A stretch of 64,000 bases of DNA from Isoetes taiwanensis (GCA_021234155.1 JAJEKV010000057.1:3689821-3753820), one strand, 5' to 3'; positions 1 to 12,005 are shown, numbered from the stretch's first letter. A program made the numbers and translations. Notes: generated from the letters alone by a model not told the origin.

Positions 1-474
1 TAAAGAGAAATTTTAGTTTCTTTAGAATGTTGAAATGGTTATTGAATTTGATGCACTTACGAAATGATGGGTGATAATGTTTGCTTTCACCTTGTCCTTT
101 TAGATTAAGTAGTCAATGGCATGATACTAAGTTTTGGAATGATCTGTATATTTATTGCTTTCAATCCGTTGACTGCATTCACAATGTCCCTCGTTATAAT
201 ATTCACACTCATACTAAAATTTTATCCTAAGCAGCTGTTGGGATTCTTTAGCTTTGCTCGTTATTGGGTCGTTCTTCAATCTTGAGATAAGCAATATTAT
301 TTGCTTGCTGCAGCATAATTATCATAATCAGTCCGAGGAATGCCCAAAGTAGTTGCTAATTTAGTGGAAGACAGTGCCAAAGTCTCAGTGCAGTTCAACA
401 AATGTCAAGATATACAGAATAAATCTAGAATGATGCTATCAATACAAACCCCAGTGCAGGTTTTACTGTCCATA
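1..474. other. AT-rich flank, no gene seen
   Basis: No convincing coding frame is visible. On the minus strand this lies just past the last exon of the coiled-coil gene, so part of it is probably that gene's 3' untranslated region and downstream flank. Confidence 0.4.
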
Positions 475-2232
475 TCATAGAGAAAAACAAAGGATAACTG
501 AGAATTGTATCTTCTGTATGTGCAGGACATTATGGACATCTACAAGACAAAAAATGCTGCACGTATCTAGAAGACAAAATTGCTGCCTATTCATGACATA
601 ATTAAAGCTATTAACAGTATATTTTGCTGAAAGTAGTACAAGTCGAGCTTTGAATCTAGTGAACTGAGCCAAGGTCATGACGTCATCACTGTCACCTGTA
701 TCTGTATCCGAGCCATTTGGACTGACTTGTGCATTAACTTGAGGTAAAACTTCAGGAATTTGAACATCTGCAGCAGCTTGTGTTGTTGTAACTTCTGTAT
801 GGACATGAACATCTGCATTAACTTGAGAAATGGGATCATGTTTTTCCTTGATAAGATCGATAACTTTTGGCAGTGTAGCAGGCAAGTTCAATACATGTGG
901 GATTTGAGAAGTGCCAAATGTGTTTTGAAAAATGCCAAAGGTGCTTTGGATGTCAGAGTTATAGTTTCCGGGAAACCAGAGGTTGTGAATCTGACTGGAG
1001 TTCCAAGATTCTGCCTTGAAGCTAGAAGTCATACCTGGTTTGCAAAGTTAACGGGTAAGAGCATGTTAGGGCCTACATGTTTTGGAAACTACCTGGAAAA
1101 TACTCTGGGTAGTCAAAGATGATGATATATTTGAGTTCTTAACATCTTCTTGGCATCACAAAGTACCTTACAACATGTATGTACTACTATTCTTGAACAT
1201 AACACAATTTCTTTTAGTCAATCTTGAGTTTAGGTACTTTAAAATACAATTATGTACTTGCACAGAAGTACACAGAAAAGTACCTTTTTGGTAATTTTTT
1301 ATGTAGGCCCTAACATGCTTTCACCCTAACATGTTAACTAAGTTACAAGACATATTTAGAAAGGAAATACATTACCTATGCCTGAAGTTCTCTCCATTCC
1401 TGATTGAGTATCTTTGACGGCTTCTTTGACGGATTGAGTTTCTTTAACGGCTTCTTTGAGGGTTTCAGAAATTGCTGGATTTGTGGTTTCTTCTACCTCA
1501 AGTTTCTTGATGTTCTTTCCAGCATTTTCCCCCCCTGCCTTTTATATATTTTGGCTTACTAGGTTTTGATGTAGCAGAAAACAGAAAACGTTTGGGAGTC
1601 CTCTTCCTTCCCAACTTAACAGGCTTAGGTTCTTCGGCTTTCTCTTGTTGCAGACTTTTGGGACAACTCTGACCATTTCCTGCTGGATCTTCATGTGCAT
1701 CTTCATCTGCTGCAAGAGAGGAACATTATTCAAATAGAAATCAAGAACTTAAAAAATACAAACGTGTCAACAACTTACTTGCATTATTATTACCAGCTCG
1801 ACCATCACTATCGAGCATTCAGTAGCACTTACACGTTTCTTTTCAATCTTCTCCAGCAAACCATCTTTGCCAAACGTAAAGCAAGTCGGATTTTAACATT
1901 GATTGCAAGATATAAGTTAGATACTAACCCAAAACAGAAATATGAACTGGAGCCTCCGTATTTGAGCATGCAACACCACTATCTTGCTGCTTCTTCCTCT
2001 TATTTCCTGATACTAGTTAAATTAAAGGAATTATTTTGGCAGGTGCTATCAATGGTATGTGAGAGATAATTTTACCTAACTGTCTTTTGGCAACAACACG
2101 CATTTGAGGACGTCTTCTCACTTCTAATTTATGTGGACTGGTGTATTCAACATCTTCATCATGAAACTCTGCAGAAGCTACTTTACTGACATTGTTAATA
2201 TCTTCATCTTCATTATTAACAATGTCGGGTGC

Positions 2233-2243
2233 AACCAGATAAC
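2233..2243. repeat. LINE target-site duplication, left copy
   Basis: AACCAGATAAC occurs here and again at 10144-10154 directly after the A tail. The first two A bases may belong to the tail, so the duplication is 9 to 11 bp. The duplicated bases lie inside exon 4 of the coiled-coil gene. Confidence 0.85.
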
Positions 2244-2472
2244 GGAGGTTATTGTTGATGGAGTTAATGCCATAAGCAAAAAAAATGTTCAAGCGCCTAT
2301 TTTCTTGGACTTTTTGGACTCTAGTGAATTTTTCTGTTTGCCTCCACTTCTTGCCCGTTTTTTGAAAAATCCGCTCATCTAGCATCCAATTCAATCTAAT
2401 CTCCTTGCTAGCTCTGTAGAGGCTAGCAATCCGTGATTGCTGCTACATGAATCCCTGCAATTTCACTTACAG

Positions 2473-2781
2473 ATGGATACAAAATTCTTTGTCATCCTCC
2501 AAGACAGAGGCAGATTAACTTGTGGTCATCTAAAAGGATCTGCTTCACATCTTTGGCAAGCATTGGTTACACAAAATCTGTTCCCAGAGGAAAATTTCAT
2601 TTCAGAATACACATTTGTGCCTAGCTGTGAAGAATTTGAAGTTGAAATTATAAAATCTTGGTTAGAGGAATGTATTGGGAACAAAAATACAGAAGCCAGT
2701 GCCATTTTTCGAGTAAATTGTGAGTGGACAGACACGAAATTGACAGTGAAATTGTACAATGAAACAGGATTTGAACAATGA
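2473..2781 (+). CDS. Small ORF in LINE 5' region (102 aa, unknown)
   Basis: This is an uninterrupted 102-codon frame starting at the Met of MDTKFFVILQDRG and ending 165 bp before ORF1. An upstream in-frame ATG at 2437 would lengthen it to 114 residues. It is mildly acidic, with two Cys near the middle (SCEE, EECIG), and I recognise no domain. Plant L1 elements normally have two ORFs. This could be a chance frame in the 5' UTR or an extra element-encoded protein. Conservation in sister copies would decide. Confidence 0.35.
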   Translation: MDTKFFVILQDRGRLTCGHLKGSASHLWQALVTQNLFPEENFISEYTFVPSCEEFEVEIIKSWLEECIGNKNTEASAIFRVNCEWTDTKLTVKLYNETGFEQ

Positions 2782-2946
2782 GGATGTTTTCTCTGATCTC
2801 TTAGTGATAGATTTGATTTAGTTTCCCTTGGCATTCCCCTTCCAGTGTCTCCCCTCACCCTTCTTGCCTTCTCATTAATCTTTTTCCCTCCATAATTTTT
2901 TCATTTCCTCTCACGTGTCTCTGCTTTTTCTCCCTGAACCCTTTTC

Positions 2947-5403
2947 ATGGATTTTAAAGGCAATTTCAGCCCTAAATTCCTTGCCTTCCTCCACGAGTTT
3001 GCCCATCTAGGTGACTCTGAGCGCCCGGTTTTGCTTCATCAGTTAAGACTTCTTCAAGAAAATCAAAAAAATTGTCTGCTCTTTGGTAATTTTTCTAATC
3101 TTCTTTCTGACAAGCAGATCATGCATCCTAGAACTCATCATGTTCCAGTTTGGGATAACCTCTCAAAAGATCCTGATCTTCATGGTCGGCTTCCATTTCT
3201 TCATCCCTCTACTCAAATTCCACTGCCATATGGAGTACCAAAACCTGTCAGAGATATTCACAGTGATAATGCTTTGGATGCTGCTCTGCTGGAGGCCCGA
3301 GTTGGTGAAGGGAACAAACAAGCTTTATATCATGGTATTTCTTTAAATATCCCTTCTGTTCATTCCAAGGTGTCAACTCTGAAAGATACAGCTGTTCTTG
3401 TCAAGGTTAATAGATGTGGAATTAATCTTGGTAAATTGTGGACCTTCTGCCAAAACCTTCAAAAAGGTGTTCTTATCAAAGCTATGTAGTGGCTAAACTA
3501 TCCATTCATAATGATTGAATGTGAAACCTCCAGAACAGCAAATTTCCTTCTAAATCGAGGTCATCTGACTTTTGAAAGCTTTCATGTAAGCTTCCTCAAA
3601 TGGAATCCCAAGTTAGTCATATCCTCTTTAGATTCCTTGTGTATAGCCTCTACCACTTTACAGGGGCTTAGTCCAATCTACTGGAATGAGGATTGCTTCA
3701 AATTACTTTTTAACTCTATTGGCACATATATCTCCACTGAATACTCCCCTGAGAGACCTCCTAGAGCCTTCATTCAAATTGATCTCACTAAACCTGTGCC
3801 TACCACATTACCCTTCTCTGATGCTTTTGGACAGAAATCACTCCTATCACTAAGATGGTCAGGTCTACCTCCTCTTTGTCAGAACTGTGATTACAGGCAT
3901 TTGTGGTATGAAAATTGTAAAATATCTTCTACCAAGCAAGCAGATATCATTGAGATTGAAAATCCATCAAAGGAATCAAATGTAGCAACCAAAATGCAAA
4001 ATTCTGCTGAAATGATGTCAAACAAGAGCAACATTCCACAAGTTTTACAAGGGCCAATCTCATTGGAAGATCCAAGTAAAACTAATAATTTTGCTTGGAA
4101 AAGAGTGAATGGATCCCAAAGAAGAATTCAGAAAAATAGACTTGAGAAGGATAAGCAAAATAGTTCACAAGGGCTGCTTATCTCAGAATTGACATCAAAC
4201 AGAATTTCTCAAAAAGGATGGCAACCATATCAAAATAATTCTGGAATCAAAGTCGTCCAAAAATATGGTGAATTCAACCATAAAGGCAAGGCTCCTATGG
4301 ACCAGGCTGCAAGATTAACAGAGGATCTGAATTCCACACTGGATAGAATTATTCAGGATGCTAAAAACCTGAATAATTCTAGAATTTCAAGTCACTTGAA
4401 TCTCAAGCAAAAAAGTAAGGGAGATTCATTACTTAGACAAGGCCATACTTCAATCCACAGAAATATGAACACATTGGTTATAAAAGACAAGAAGACCTCG
4501 ACCTCACTAAGCGATACTTCTGCTCCAAAAACAGTGGTGCCAACATCAATTCCACATTTTGAACTGGACACAAGCTACAATGAGAATGACAATGTTAAAA
4601 AAGCTGAAAAGGAGGATAAGGTTCTCTGCTACAACCATTTCCAGGTACTTGCAGATAATAATACTAATCATGATTCTAGTAATTTACTGAATTCTGAAAA
4701 TCATGACCATTTGATTGATCATCCTGTTCAACCCTCATCCAACTCACCTGCAGACTTTTCTTCCAAATCATCTCCCCTGAATTCCACTATCCAGTTTGAA
4801 CCCCTTATTAATTTGGACATAAATTTGCCTTCTGTGAACCATGGCTGCCAGTCCATTTCTATAGATGTTGAGAAGCAGTTGGCTACCCTTCAAGAAGGTA
4901 TATGGCACATGAATTCAGGTCAATGTTTTACAGCTCAAACTTGAGATCAGGCTGATACAGACCAAATTAAAGAAATTGAGAAAGAAAAGGATGTGGTACT
5001 TGATACACCTGACAGACAATGTTCTCAAAGTGACAAAGCAGACCCTCAAAGCCTCAGCCCTGAGATTGTCTTCAACACTCAAGACATGGAGAAAGATGCC
5101 CAACTTTCCAGGCAAGTCCCTTTTCATAATAGCTCTAAGAAATGTCTGTTTAATAACCCTACAAATAGTATGTTTGAGTTCATCCCAGGTGGTATTTCTG
5201 ACAGTGAAGATGAGATTGATTCTAGTAAGGAGAACTTGGAGAATGCTAAATGGGGAGATGATGAGCTGTTAAGGGATACCTATCTGAACACTAAACCTCC
5301 ATCTAAACCTTTGTCTATTCTAAAGGACTCTAATACTCCTGCTAATAATACAAGAAGTAGAAAACAAAATCAAGTCTCTAAGAGGGCTAAAAAAAAGAAG
5401 TGA
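2947..5403 (+). pseudogene. LINE ORF1 (DUF4283-like, nucleic-acid binding), two in-frame stops
   Basis: One reading frame of 818 codons runs from the ATG at 2947 to the stop at 5401-5403. It is broken by TAG at 3487-3489 and TGA at 4942-4944. The first 300 residues have the layout of plant LINE/DUF4283 ORF1 proteins. At about residues 315-330 there is a knuckle-like motif, CQNCDYRHLWYENC, spaced CX2CX3HX5C and so one residue off the canonical CX2CX4HX4C. A long Ser/Asn/Lys-rich linker follows, and the C-terminus is strongly basic (RSRKQNQVSKRAKKKK). ORF1 proteins coat the element RNA. ORF2 begins 43 bp downstream. Confidence 0.85.
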
Positions 5404-5446
5404 GTGTGGTCTTTCCTTTTCTCTGTTTCTGATTATCTCTTTCTCT

Positions 5447-8400
5447 ATGAGGATAATTAGTTGGAATTTAAGGGGGATTAAGGGGCCCCTAAAGAGAAGG
5501 AGGGCAATTGCTCAACTCAGACAGTATAATGCTGACATTACAATGCTGCAAGAACTGAAGCTCCCCAAATTCGAGGCATCTAATCTGGGTGACTAGATCT
5601 ACCCTGGGGCTTCCTCCATATGGATGGAAGCAAATGGAACTAAAGGTGGAATGTGTATTATCTGGAAAAATCTCCATCATATCTCCTTCTGCAATAGCAT
5701 TTCCAAAATGTAGCAAGCTGTAACTTTCTCATTAAATAACTCAACCTTTGGTGTTATTAATATTTATGCTTCTACTTGCTCTGGCCTGAACTTAGCCCTT
5801 GGATCATTAGCAACTCATCTATAGATTGGATTATGGGAGGGGACTTCAATAATACTCCAGCTTGGGACTTGAAACTGGGGAATAAAATAAATATGTCTTT
5901 AACTGAAAAAAGGAACTGGGATAATTTTATGGCTGACTCCTCCCTAATTCATATTCCATCTTCCACCTCTATATTCACTTGGTCCAATAAGCAGAAAGAT
6001 CAAGATAGAGTCTATTGTGCTTTAGATAGATTTTATATCTCCAATCCAAATTCAGATTTCTGGGATAATTGCTTTGTAACAAGTGATGAAGGTACATCCA
6101 TCTCGGATCACCAACCTCAATTTCTCAGTACCAAGCATCTTCTGAATTCTCCAAGAGATGGTAATATTCCCTTTAAGTTGAATTGCACTCTGCTGCAGAA
6201 TAGCTCATTCCAACAGAAGTTCTCTCAGTTCTATCAATCTATTGAGTCTATGCATCCAAATCATTCCATGAAACACTTCTACCACAAGATTAAAAAATCT
6301 AAGGAATGGATTAAGAGCTGGGCTAAAAACAAGCATATGGCTAAAGTGCAAGAGAAGGAAAATCTAATGAATAAAATGAAGGAGATAAGATCTCTGCTCC
6401 AGATTGATCCTTTGAATTCTAATCTTCATGTTGGTGAGGAGCTCCTTGAGAGGCATCTGAAAAGTATAGAAGAGAGAGAAGCCAAATTCTCTGCCATTAA
6501 ATGCAAGATTAAATATAATAGTGAGCTAGACTATGGCAGCTCAAAATTTTTCTTCAGAGTGGCTAAAAACAGGCTTTTAAAAAACTCTATAAATCAAGTA
6601 AACAATGGCTCTGGCTCTATGCTCACTTCGACCTCTGAGATCAAAAATTTCTTCCATGATAGTTACTCTTCTCTTTTTAAGAAGACTGAGCTTAATGCAA
6701 ATGAGATTTTAGCCAAAGATAAATTTCTGGCAGATTTAAATGCAGTATTGCCAAATTCCATTGATAGCATGGATGTATCCTTTACCTCAATCCCTACTGA
6801 AGATGAGATTTACAAGACTCTGCAGAGTTTCTCTATTAACAAATCTCCTGGCCCTGATGGATTTCCTCCAGAATTTTTCATAAAATTCTGGGAAATTATG
6901 AAATTCGACATTATTGGTCTTGTGCATGGTTTTTGGGCCTCTGGTAACTTGCACTCTTCTATCTCTGCTGGTTTCATTACCTTAGTGCCAAAAGTAGATA
7001 ATCCTACATCTTTTGCTGAATGGAGGCCAATATCTTTAACAAATTCTTCCTATAAACTATATGCTAAAATAATTGCCAGCAGAATTCAGGCTTATTTACA
7101 GAAAAATATCAGTGTCAACCAATCTGCCTTTCTACCCAACAGATTTATTCTAGATAACTACATCAGTGCAATGGAAGGTCTCCACTGGAATAGGATATCA
7201 AATCAGTCTTGCATTCTTCTAAAATTGGACTTCAAGAGAGCATTTGACACTGTTGATTGGGAATTCATTGACTTGGCTTTAAATAAAATGGGTTTCCATC
7301 CTAAACTCATTACTCTTATTCATGGTCTGAATTCCATGTCCAATTCTGCTATTCTAATAAATGGATCTCCCTCCAAATGTTTTCCTTTGGCCAAAGGAGT
7401 AAGGCAAGGCTGCCCTTTAGCTCCATATATCTTCCTCATTGTGGCTGAGATGCTCACGAGATGTGTAGTCAGTATGCAAAATTCTGGATCTTTAATTGGT
7501 CTCAAGCTTCCAAATAACTTAGACATGCTCACTATATCTCAATATGCTGATGATACGTTTGCCTTCCTAGATTCCAATCCTGCCAATGTGAGTAGATTTT
7601 TGGATCTCATTAGAAATTTCTCAGCTGCCTCAGGGGTCCACTTAAACCTTGACAAAAGCAAAATCATTGGTGATGTAGACCATTCTTCCATATGTGGAAT
7701 TTCTGTTCTAAATTGCAATCAAGCCTCGAATCTCTTAGGTATGCCTCTCTCTCTAAATACAAATCTGAGAGGTCTTTGGGATCCTATTCTGCAGAGGATA
7801 AAGAAAAAATTAAATAATTTCAGGAATTGTCTTTCCTTTGCAGGTAGAACAATTATTGCAAATTCAGTACTAGCATCTTCCCATGTGTATTTCTCATCTG
7901 CCCTTGTAGCACCTAAAGCTATTTACTCTGAATTGGAGAAAATTATCAGAAACTTCATCTGGAATGGATCTCACCTAGTTAACTGGAAGTCAATTGCTAG
8001 ACCAAAGACCTTTGGAGGTCTAGGCTGCAAGAATCTCTACCTGCAAGCTTGCTTCCTTGCAGGTAAATACATATGGAGATCAATTAGAGGTGATTGCTCC
8101 CCTGCCTCTCAATTTGTAACTCATTGGTTAAAAGCTTCATATCCTACAGGGCATCCAACTATTAAAAGTTCCCTTCCTGAATCTGCCTTTGTTGAGCTTC
8201 ATCCTGCTCCAAATACCTCCCCCTTAATGAGGAATTTAATTAAGGCCTGGAATCTGATCCATCCTGTGCTTCAGAAAAATGATCTCTCATCTGCCACCAT
8301 GAACACAAGCTTGTTTTGGTCTCCAATTTTTTCGGATCATAACTCTAAAGTAATGCCCATAAAGCATCCAAGGATTTATAGTAAATGGTCTAATATTGGA

Positions 8401-9252
8401 ATATCTACTATCAAAGATCTTTACAAGAATAATAACTCTATTTTATCTTGGACTGCTGTGAAGCTTGCTCTTAAAGGAACTTCCACTGATAAAAATATCT
8501 ACCATCACTTCAAATCTATTTTGGCTAACTTCAATAAGTTTAATGACTACAGCAGATCTATTGGTTGTTCTATAAATGGGAGGTTGATTTATAAGGTCAA
8601 AGATATTTACAATCTGCTAAATGTCAATGATTCTCCAGTAAAGGCTAGTGAGAAGTGGAATTTGAATCAAAATCAGACTTTGGATTTGTTTAAAAATATC
8701 TGGGAATCTTACTGCTCTCCAAAGATTTGTTTTTTTATTTGGTTGATAGCTCACAAAAGCCTCACGAATTTGGTCTCACTCTCCAAAAGATGTACTGTTT
8801 CCACTGTGTGTCACTCTGGTTGTCTCCGGGATGAAACTTTAGAACATATTTTTCTCTGTCCTAAGTTGAGCCCTTTCTGGACTTGGTTTTTTAACAAACT
8901 TGGCAATCATCTCAAGAACAGAAACATCAATACTATCATTGATTTCATTCAACAAGGAGACATTATAGCCAATACTTTGGTCCACACTGCCTTGTGGAAT
9001 ATATGGAAGTCCAGAAATAGAATTCTTTATTCTTCTAAACATATGTCTGTTTTTTGGATTAAAATGCATTTCCAATTTGATGTTGAGGCAATGGCTACAT
9101 GTCATAAGAGGAAACATGGAGACAACTACAACTCCAGCTGGAACTCATTGGGGTTTTCCAGGGGCCAATTTGACTTATTTGTTTCTAAATTAAATGTTGT
9201 GGATTCTAATGCACCATTCTCTGATTCTGACAGAATACATGATGTTCCTTAG
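5447..9252 (+). pseudogene. LINE ORF2: endonuclease-reverse transcriptase, endonuclease broken
   Basis: The frame begins at the ATG at 5447 with the APE-endonuclease start (IISWNLRGI, then LQELK). It has TAG at 5594-5596, TAG at 5711-5713 and a frameshift before 5776. From 5776 it is open for 1158 codons. Visible parts are the endonuclease core MGGDFNN, the reverse transcriptase (SPGPDGFPPEFF, LKLDFKRAFDTVDW, GVRQGCPLAPYIFLIVAE, the catalytic QYADDT) and a C-terminal zf-RVT Cys/His region (CTVSTVCHSGCLRDETLEH). I see no RNase H domain. The enzyme nicks target DNA and copies element RNA in place. Loss of the endonuclease half makes this copy non-autonomous. Confidence 0.93.
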
Positions 9253-9715
9253 AGGGGAAGGTGCTACAAAGTTGGATACTGATATTGATAACTATGAGAT
9301 CACTTTGCATCAGAGTCAGCCAACTAAGAAGAGGAAATTGACCCTGAAAGAATTGTGTGACATGACTGATGAATTCATCCAGGAAGTAGAAAGTTCAAGA
9401 AAAAGGGAAGCTCTTTGGGCAGAGATATTCACGAGAGAATTCATGCAAATGCACATTATGTTTGAGTTCATCTTCAATACGCATTTCAGTATGTCAGAGA
9501 GGCAGTTATCGAAATACAGGGAATTATATTATAGCCATAAGCTTCTCACAGATTTACATGGTACCTTGCTGCTGCTCAAGGGAAAGGAAAGCCTAAGTTC
9601 ACTGCTGTTACAAAATGATTGTGGTAAAAATAGATATTCACATGGCTCCACAACTGATTTTTACAGACATTACAATCAGTGGTTCGATAGAAATCTGGAC
9701 AGTAGCCATAGCTAG
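9194..9715 (+). CDS. Third LINE ORF overlapping ORF2 end (unknown)
   Basis: A 173-codon frame overlaps the end of ORF2 by about 59 bp in the +1 frame. The overlapped N-terminus may be chance, and sensible protein composition begins near 9245. It contains an NLS-like cluster (TKKRKLTLKELC) and a helix-prone charged stretch (EFIQEVESSRKREALWAEI). I recognise no domain. It may be a separate protein or an ORF2 extension reached by frameshifting. A decayed C-terminal extension of ORF2 is the main alternative. Confidence 0.4.
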   Translation: MLWILMHHSLILTEYMMFLRGEGATKLDTDIDNYEITLHQSQPTKKRKLTLKELCDMTDEFIQEVESSRKREALWAEIFTREFMQMHIMFEFIFNTHFSMSERQLSKYRELYYSHKLLTDLHGTLLLLKGKESLSSLLLQNDCGKNRYSHGSTTDFYRHYNQWFDRNLDSSHS

Positions 9716-10143
9716 TCTTTCCTTGGCTTTGGACCTCTGCTTACTCTGCCTTTCATCTTCCTGTCCATTGCAGAAGGTCAATCCCATGATTTTCATGATT
9801 CAGTTAGGGATCATGGATAGTATTTTTGTTTGCTTTTGCAGGAAAAAGAGGATCTCAACTCCATACAACACTTGACTTCAAAGGTTTTCTTCTCCAAATT
9901 TGGATTTGGATATCTCTCTCTTCTATGGGAGCTGACACTACTGATACTCTCTCCACATTTTCGGATATTATGTTTTAAAGTTTCATGGCTACATTGTTCT
10001 CATATTTCTTATTTGATGCTCACTCTAAATGAGTATCCTTTTTCTAACCATAACCCTGCTATATAGCAGCTTGGTTTATGGCTTGTATGGCTTTATCTAA
10101 TTAATGAAAAAATCTACCCTTACTCTCAAAAAAAAAAAAAAAA

Positions 10144-10154
10144 AACCAGATAAC
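10144..10154. repeat. LINE target-site duplication, right copy
   Basis: This is the second copy of AACCAGATAAC, after the A tail. It is followed at once by the remaining six bases of exon 4 and, on the minus strand, a good acceptor (TTTATACAG). Confidence 0.85.
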
Positions 10155-11598
10155 CCAATTCTGTATAAAGATTTTTAGTTACATCTATTTTGCACACGTG
10201 ACATTGCAAGTTCTCTATACACTTATGGAAGAAGAATAGATGAATTTGTGACCACAAGATAATTGGACGTACAAGGAATACAGAAGGTCATGCCACAAAC
10301 CAAACAACCCGAGACTCCATCTGCAAATGGCCAGTTCCCAGCTGTAGGTATTATCAAGGTACTTGTTACAAAGTTTGCTCTCAAATGCTGCAAGTTTGAA
10401 ATTTTAGTTTGCAAGTCTGCCTGTGCTTCAACTTTAATTGTGACCAACGTATTCAGGTGACTAATGGCATCTTCTATTTCCTGCGTATTGTTCGCAGATT
10501 CCTTGTTCTTCAGGAGGGAAAGCAGAGTAAGTCCCAGCAACTTTTCTTCATCTCTAAACTTAGACAGAGCTGCATCCTCTTCGGGACAGATTTCTTCCAA
10601 CGCTTGCAATTTTTCCTTCACTTCCTTGATGTCTTTGCAAATAGATGCAGCTGATGCATCATATCCACGAAGAAGACCTTTTGTTTCGACCAGCTGCATC
10701 TGCTTTTCCTTCAACTGATTTTCTAAAGTCAAAACTTCCTCACTAAACAATTTCAAATCTGCTTCCAAATGGGATATGGAATTGGCAATGTTGGAATAAG
10801 CCATTTGTTCTCTCACAGTCCTTGTCTGGTTATTCCTCATTGAAATTTGCATCGACTTCCATGCAAATCTTGCCCAATTAACTCTGAAATTAACAGGATT
10901 TGCAATTGCCTTCTTTGTATGCTGCCATGCAAATGCCCTAGCAAACTGAGTTCTTGCTTCCTTATTTTTCAAACCATGCTGATAAACCCTTTGAACCAGA
11001 TCATAGTTCCTTTTGAAACTTAGGCCGAATTTGGTGCAGCTTGATCTTATTATCCTTTAGGTTGCAATTCCATACAGATAGAAAATCATTCTGATTACGA
11101 TCATTCCAAGTCAATGTTCATGGATCTCTGCCTTCATTACAAAGACCTCTATACACAGCAAACTCCTCTATTGAAGATGCTATCCGCATTTCCTACAGAT
11201 CGATTAAACGCATGCATGCAATGAGGAAAAAAAAAGGCATAAAAAACACTGGCGCTTACCTTTAAATCGAAAGTTTCTGCTGAAGGAAGTATTCCGCAAC
11301 TTTCTCTGGAATTGTTATGAATCTGCATGTCCATCCCTGCTTTTGAAAAAGAGGCATAGGGATGATTGGAAATCATGAAGGGAGGACGGGATGAGCTCAG
11401 CGGGTCCGACATGCCCGACACGAAAAATGATGACGGCTCGTCATCGTCCTTCTTTTTTTTAACAAAAAAAAATTGGTATATTAGTGCTTCATGGGTGCTT
11501 ATCTAGCGTGAAATTGCCCCCCAACTCCACGCTTAGAACCACTACATGGCAGTTTGTTGGGTCAAATTTGGACAAATCATGGTCAAACATGGTCGACT

Positions 11599-11668
11599 TG
11601 GGTCCATTCGCGCGAAAGGGGCCTGTGTTCGCGACGCAGAGGCCTTCGGCACGACTCGACCGGAGTGG
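11599..11668. repeat. Hairpin module 1 of 3
   Basis: This GC-rich ~70-bp block can fold on itself. The 5' arm GGTCCATTCGCGCGAAAGG pairs with a 3' arm near CCTTCGGCACGACTCGACC, and an inner stem CTGTGT/ACGCAG closes over TCGCG. It is the most diverged of the three copies. Confidence 0.7.
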
Positions 11669-11805
11669 CTTGATTTTGCTAAAAATTGAACATTTCTAAA
11701 GGTTATAAAGCACTAAAATGACATGCAAAAGTGCAGCAAAATGACATGCTAAGCAGTAACTTATTTTATGCTAAAATGACATGCAAAAGTGCAAATTTTT
11801 GTGAT

Positions 11806-11876
11806 TCGGGTCCATTCGCGCGAAAGGGGCCTGCGTTCGCGACGCAGAGGCCTTTGGCGCGAATCGACCGGAGTGG
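11806..11876. repeat. Hairpin module 2 of 3
   Basis: Second copy, with the outer 19-bp arms matching at 17 of 19 positions and a perfect inner stem CTGCGT-TCGCG-ACGCAG. It is separated from its neighbours by about 130 bp of unrelated AT-rich DNA in which the motif AAAATGACATGCAAAAGTGCA recurs. Confidence 0.75.
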
Positions 11877-12005
11877 GCCAATTTTGACTTGCTTTCTTAT
11901 GTTTTTAACTAAAATTAAGTGCTACATTGCATTTCTAGACAAATTTTAAGCATTCTAACATCTTTTAGTACAAAAATTGGGTCAATTATGCCCGAAATCT
12001 GGTGA

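Larger units (their letters stand above)
2244..10143 (+). mobile_element. Near full-length L1-type LINE with A tail
   Basis: A 7.9-kb non-LTR retrotransposon flanked by a 9-11 bp target-site duplication and ending in about 18 A (10128-10145). In order it has a ~700-bp 5' region with a small ORF, ORF1 (2947-5403, DUF4283-like plus a Cys/His knuckle), ORF2 (5447-9252, endonuclease, reverse transcriptase and zf-RVT), a further ORF to 9715, then a 3' UTR. The lesions are two stops in ORF1, and two stops plus one frameshift in the endonuclease. The reverse transcriptase is open throughout. The intact duplication and few lesions point to a fairly recent insertion that is now unable to move on its own. 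It lies antisense inside a host exon. Confidence 0.9.
475..11421 (-). pseudogene. Eight-exon coiled-coil protein gene, exon 4 split by a LINE
   Basis: The product is not recognised. Exons inferred from GT-AG borders (minus strand): 11421-11260, 11192-11155, about 11010-10363, 10160-10155 plus 2243-2076, 2012-1929, 1864-1835, 1709-1376 and 1034-475. The acceptor of exon 3 is uncertain. Introns from exon 3 onward are all phase 1. Exon 3 holds a basic, aromatic-rich stretch (FARAFAWQHTKKAIANP) followed by about 130 residues of heptad-rich coiled coil. Later exons are acidic or Lys/Arg-rich with NLS-like clusters (GNKRKKQQ, GRKRTPKR), which suggests a nuclear protein of roughly 650-690 residues. 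Exon 4 is interrupted by a 7.9-kb plus-strand LINE. Exon 7 is one base out of frame, and the frame changes at a run of seven C at 1529-1535, which is either an indel or a sequencing slip. A diverged relative lies at about 31.9-32.5 kb. The locus is probably non-functional unless the LINE is spliced out or absent from another allele. Confidence 0.7.

Noticed and set aside
2017-2394. A 125-codon minus-strand frame across the LINE 5' border
   Set aside because: Only the part below 2243 is host exon 4. The rest reads through LINE 5' sequence and joins host frame by chance.
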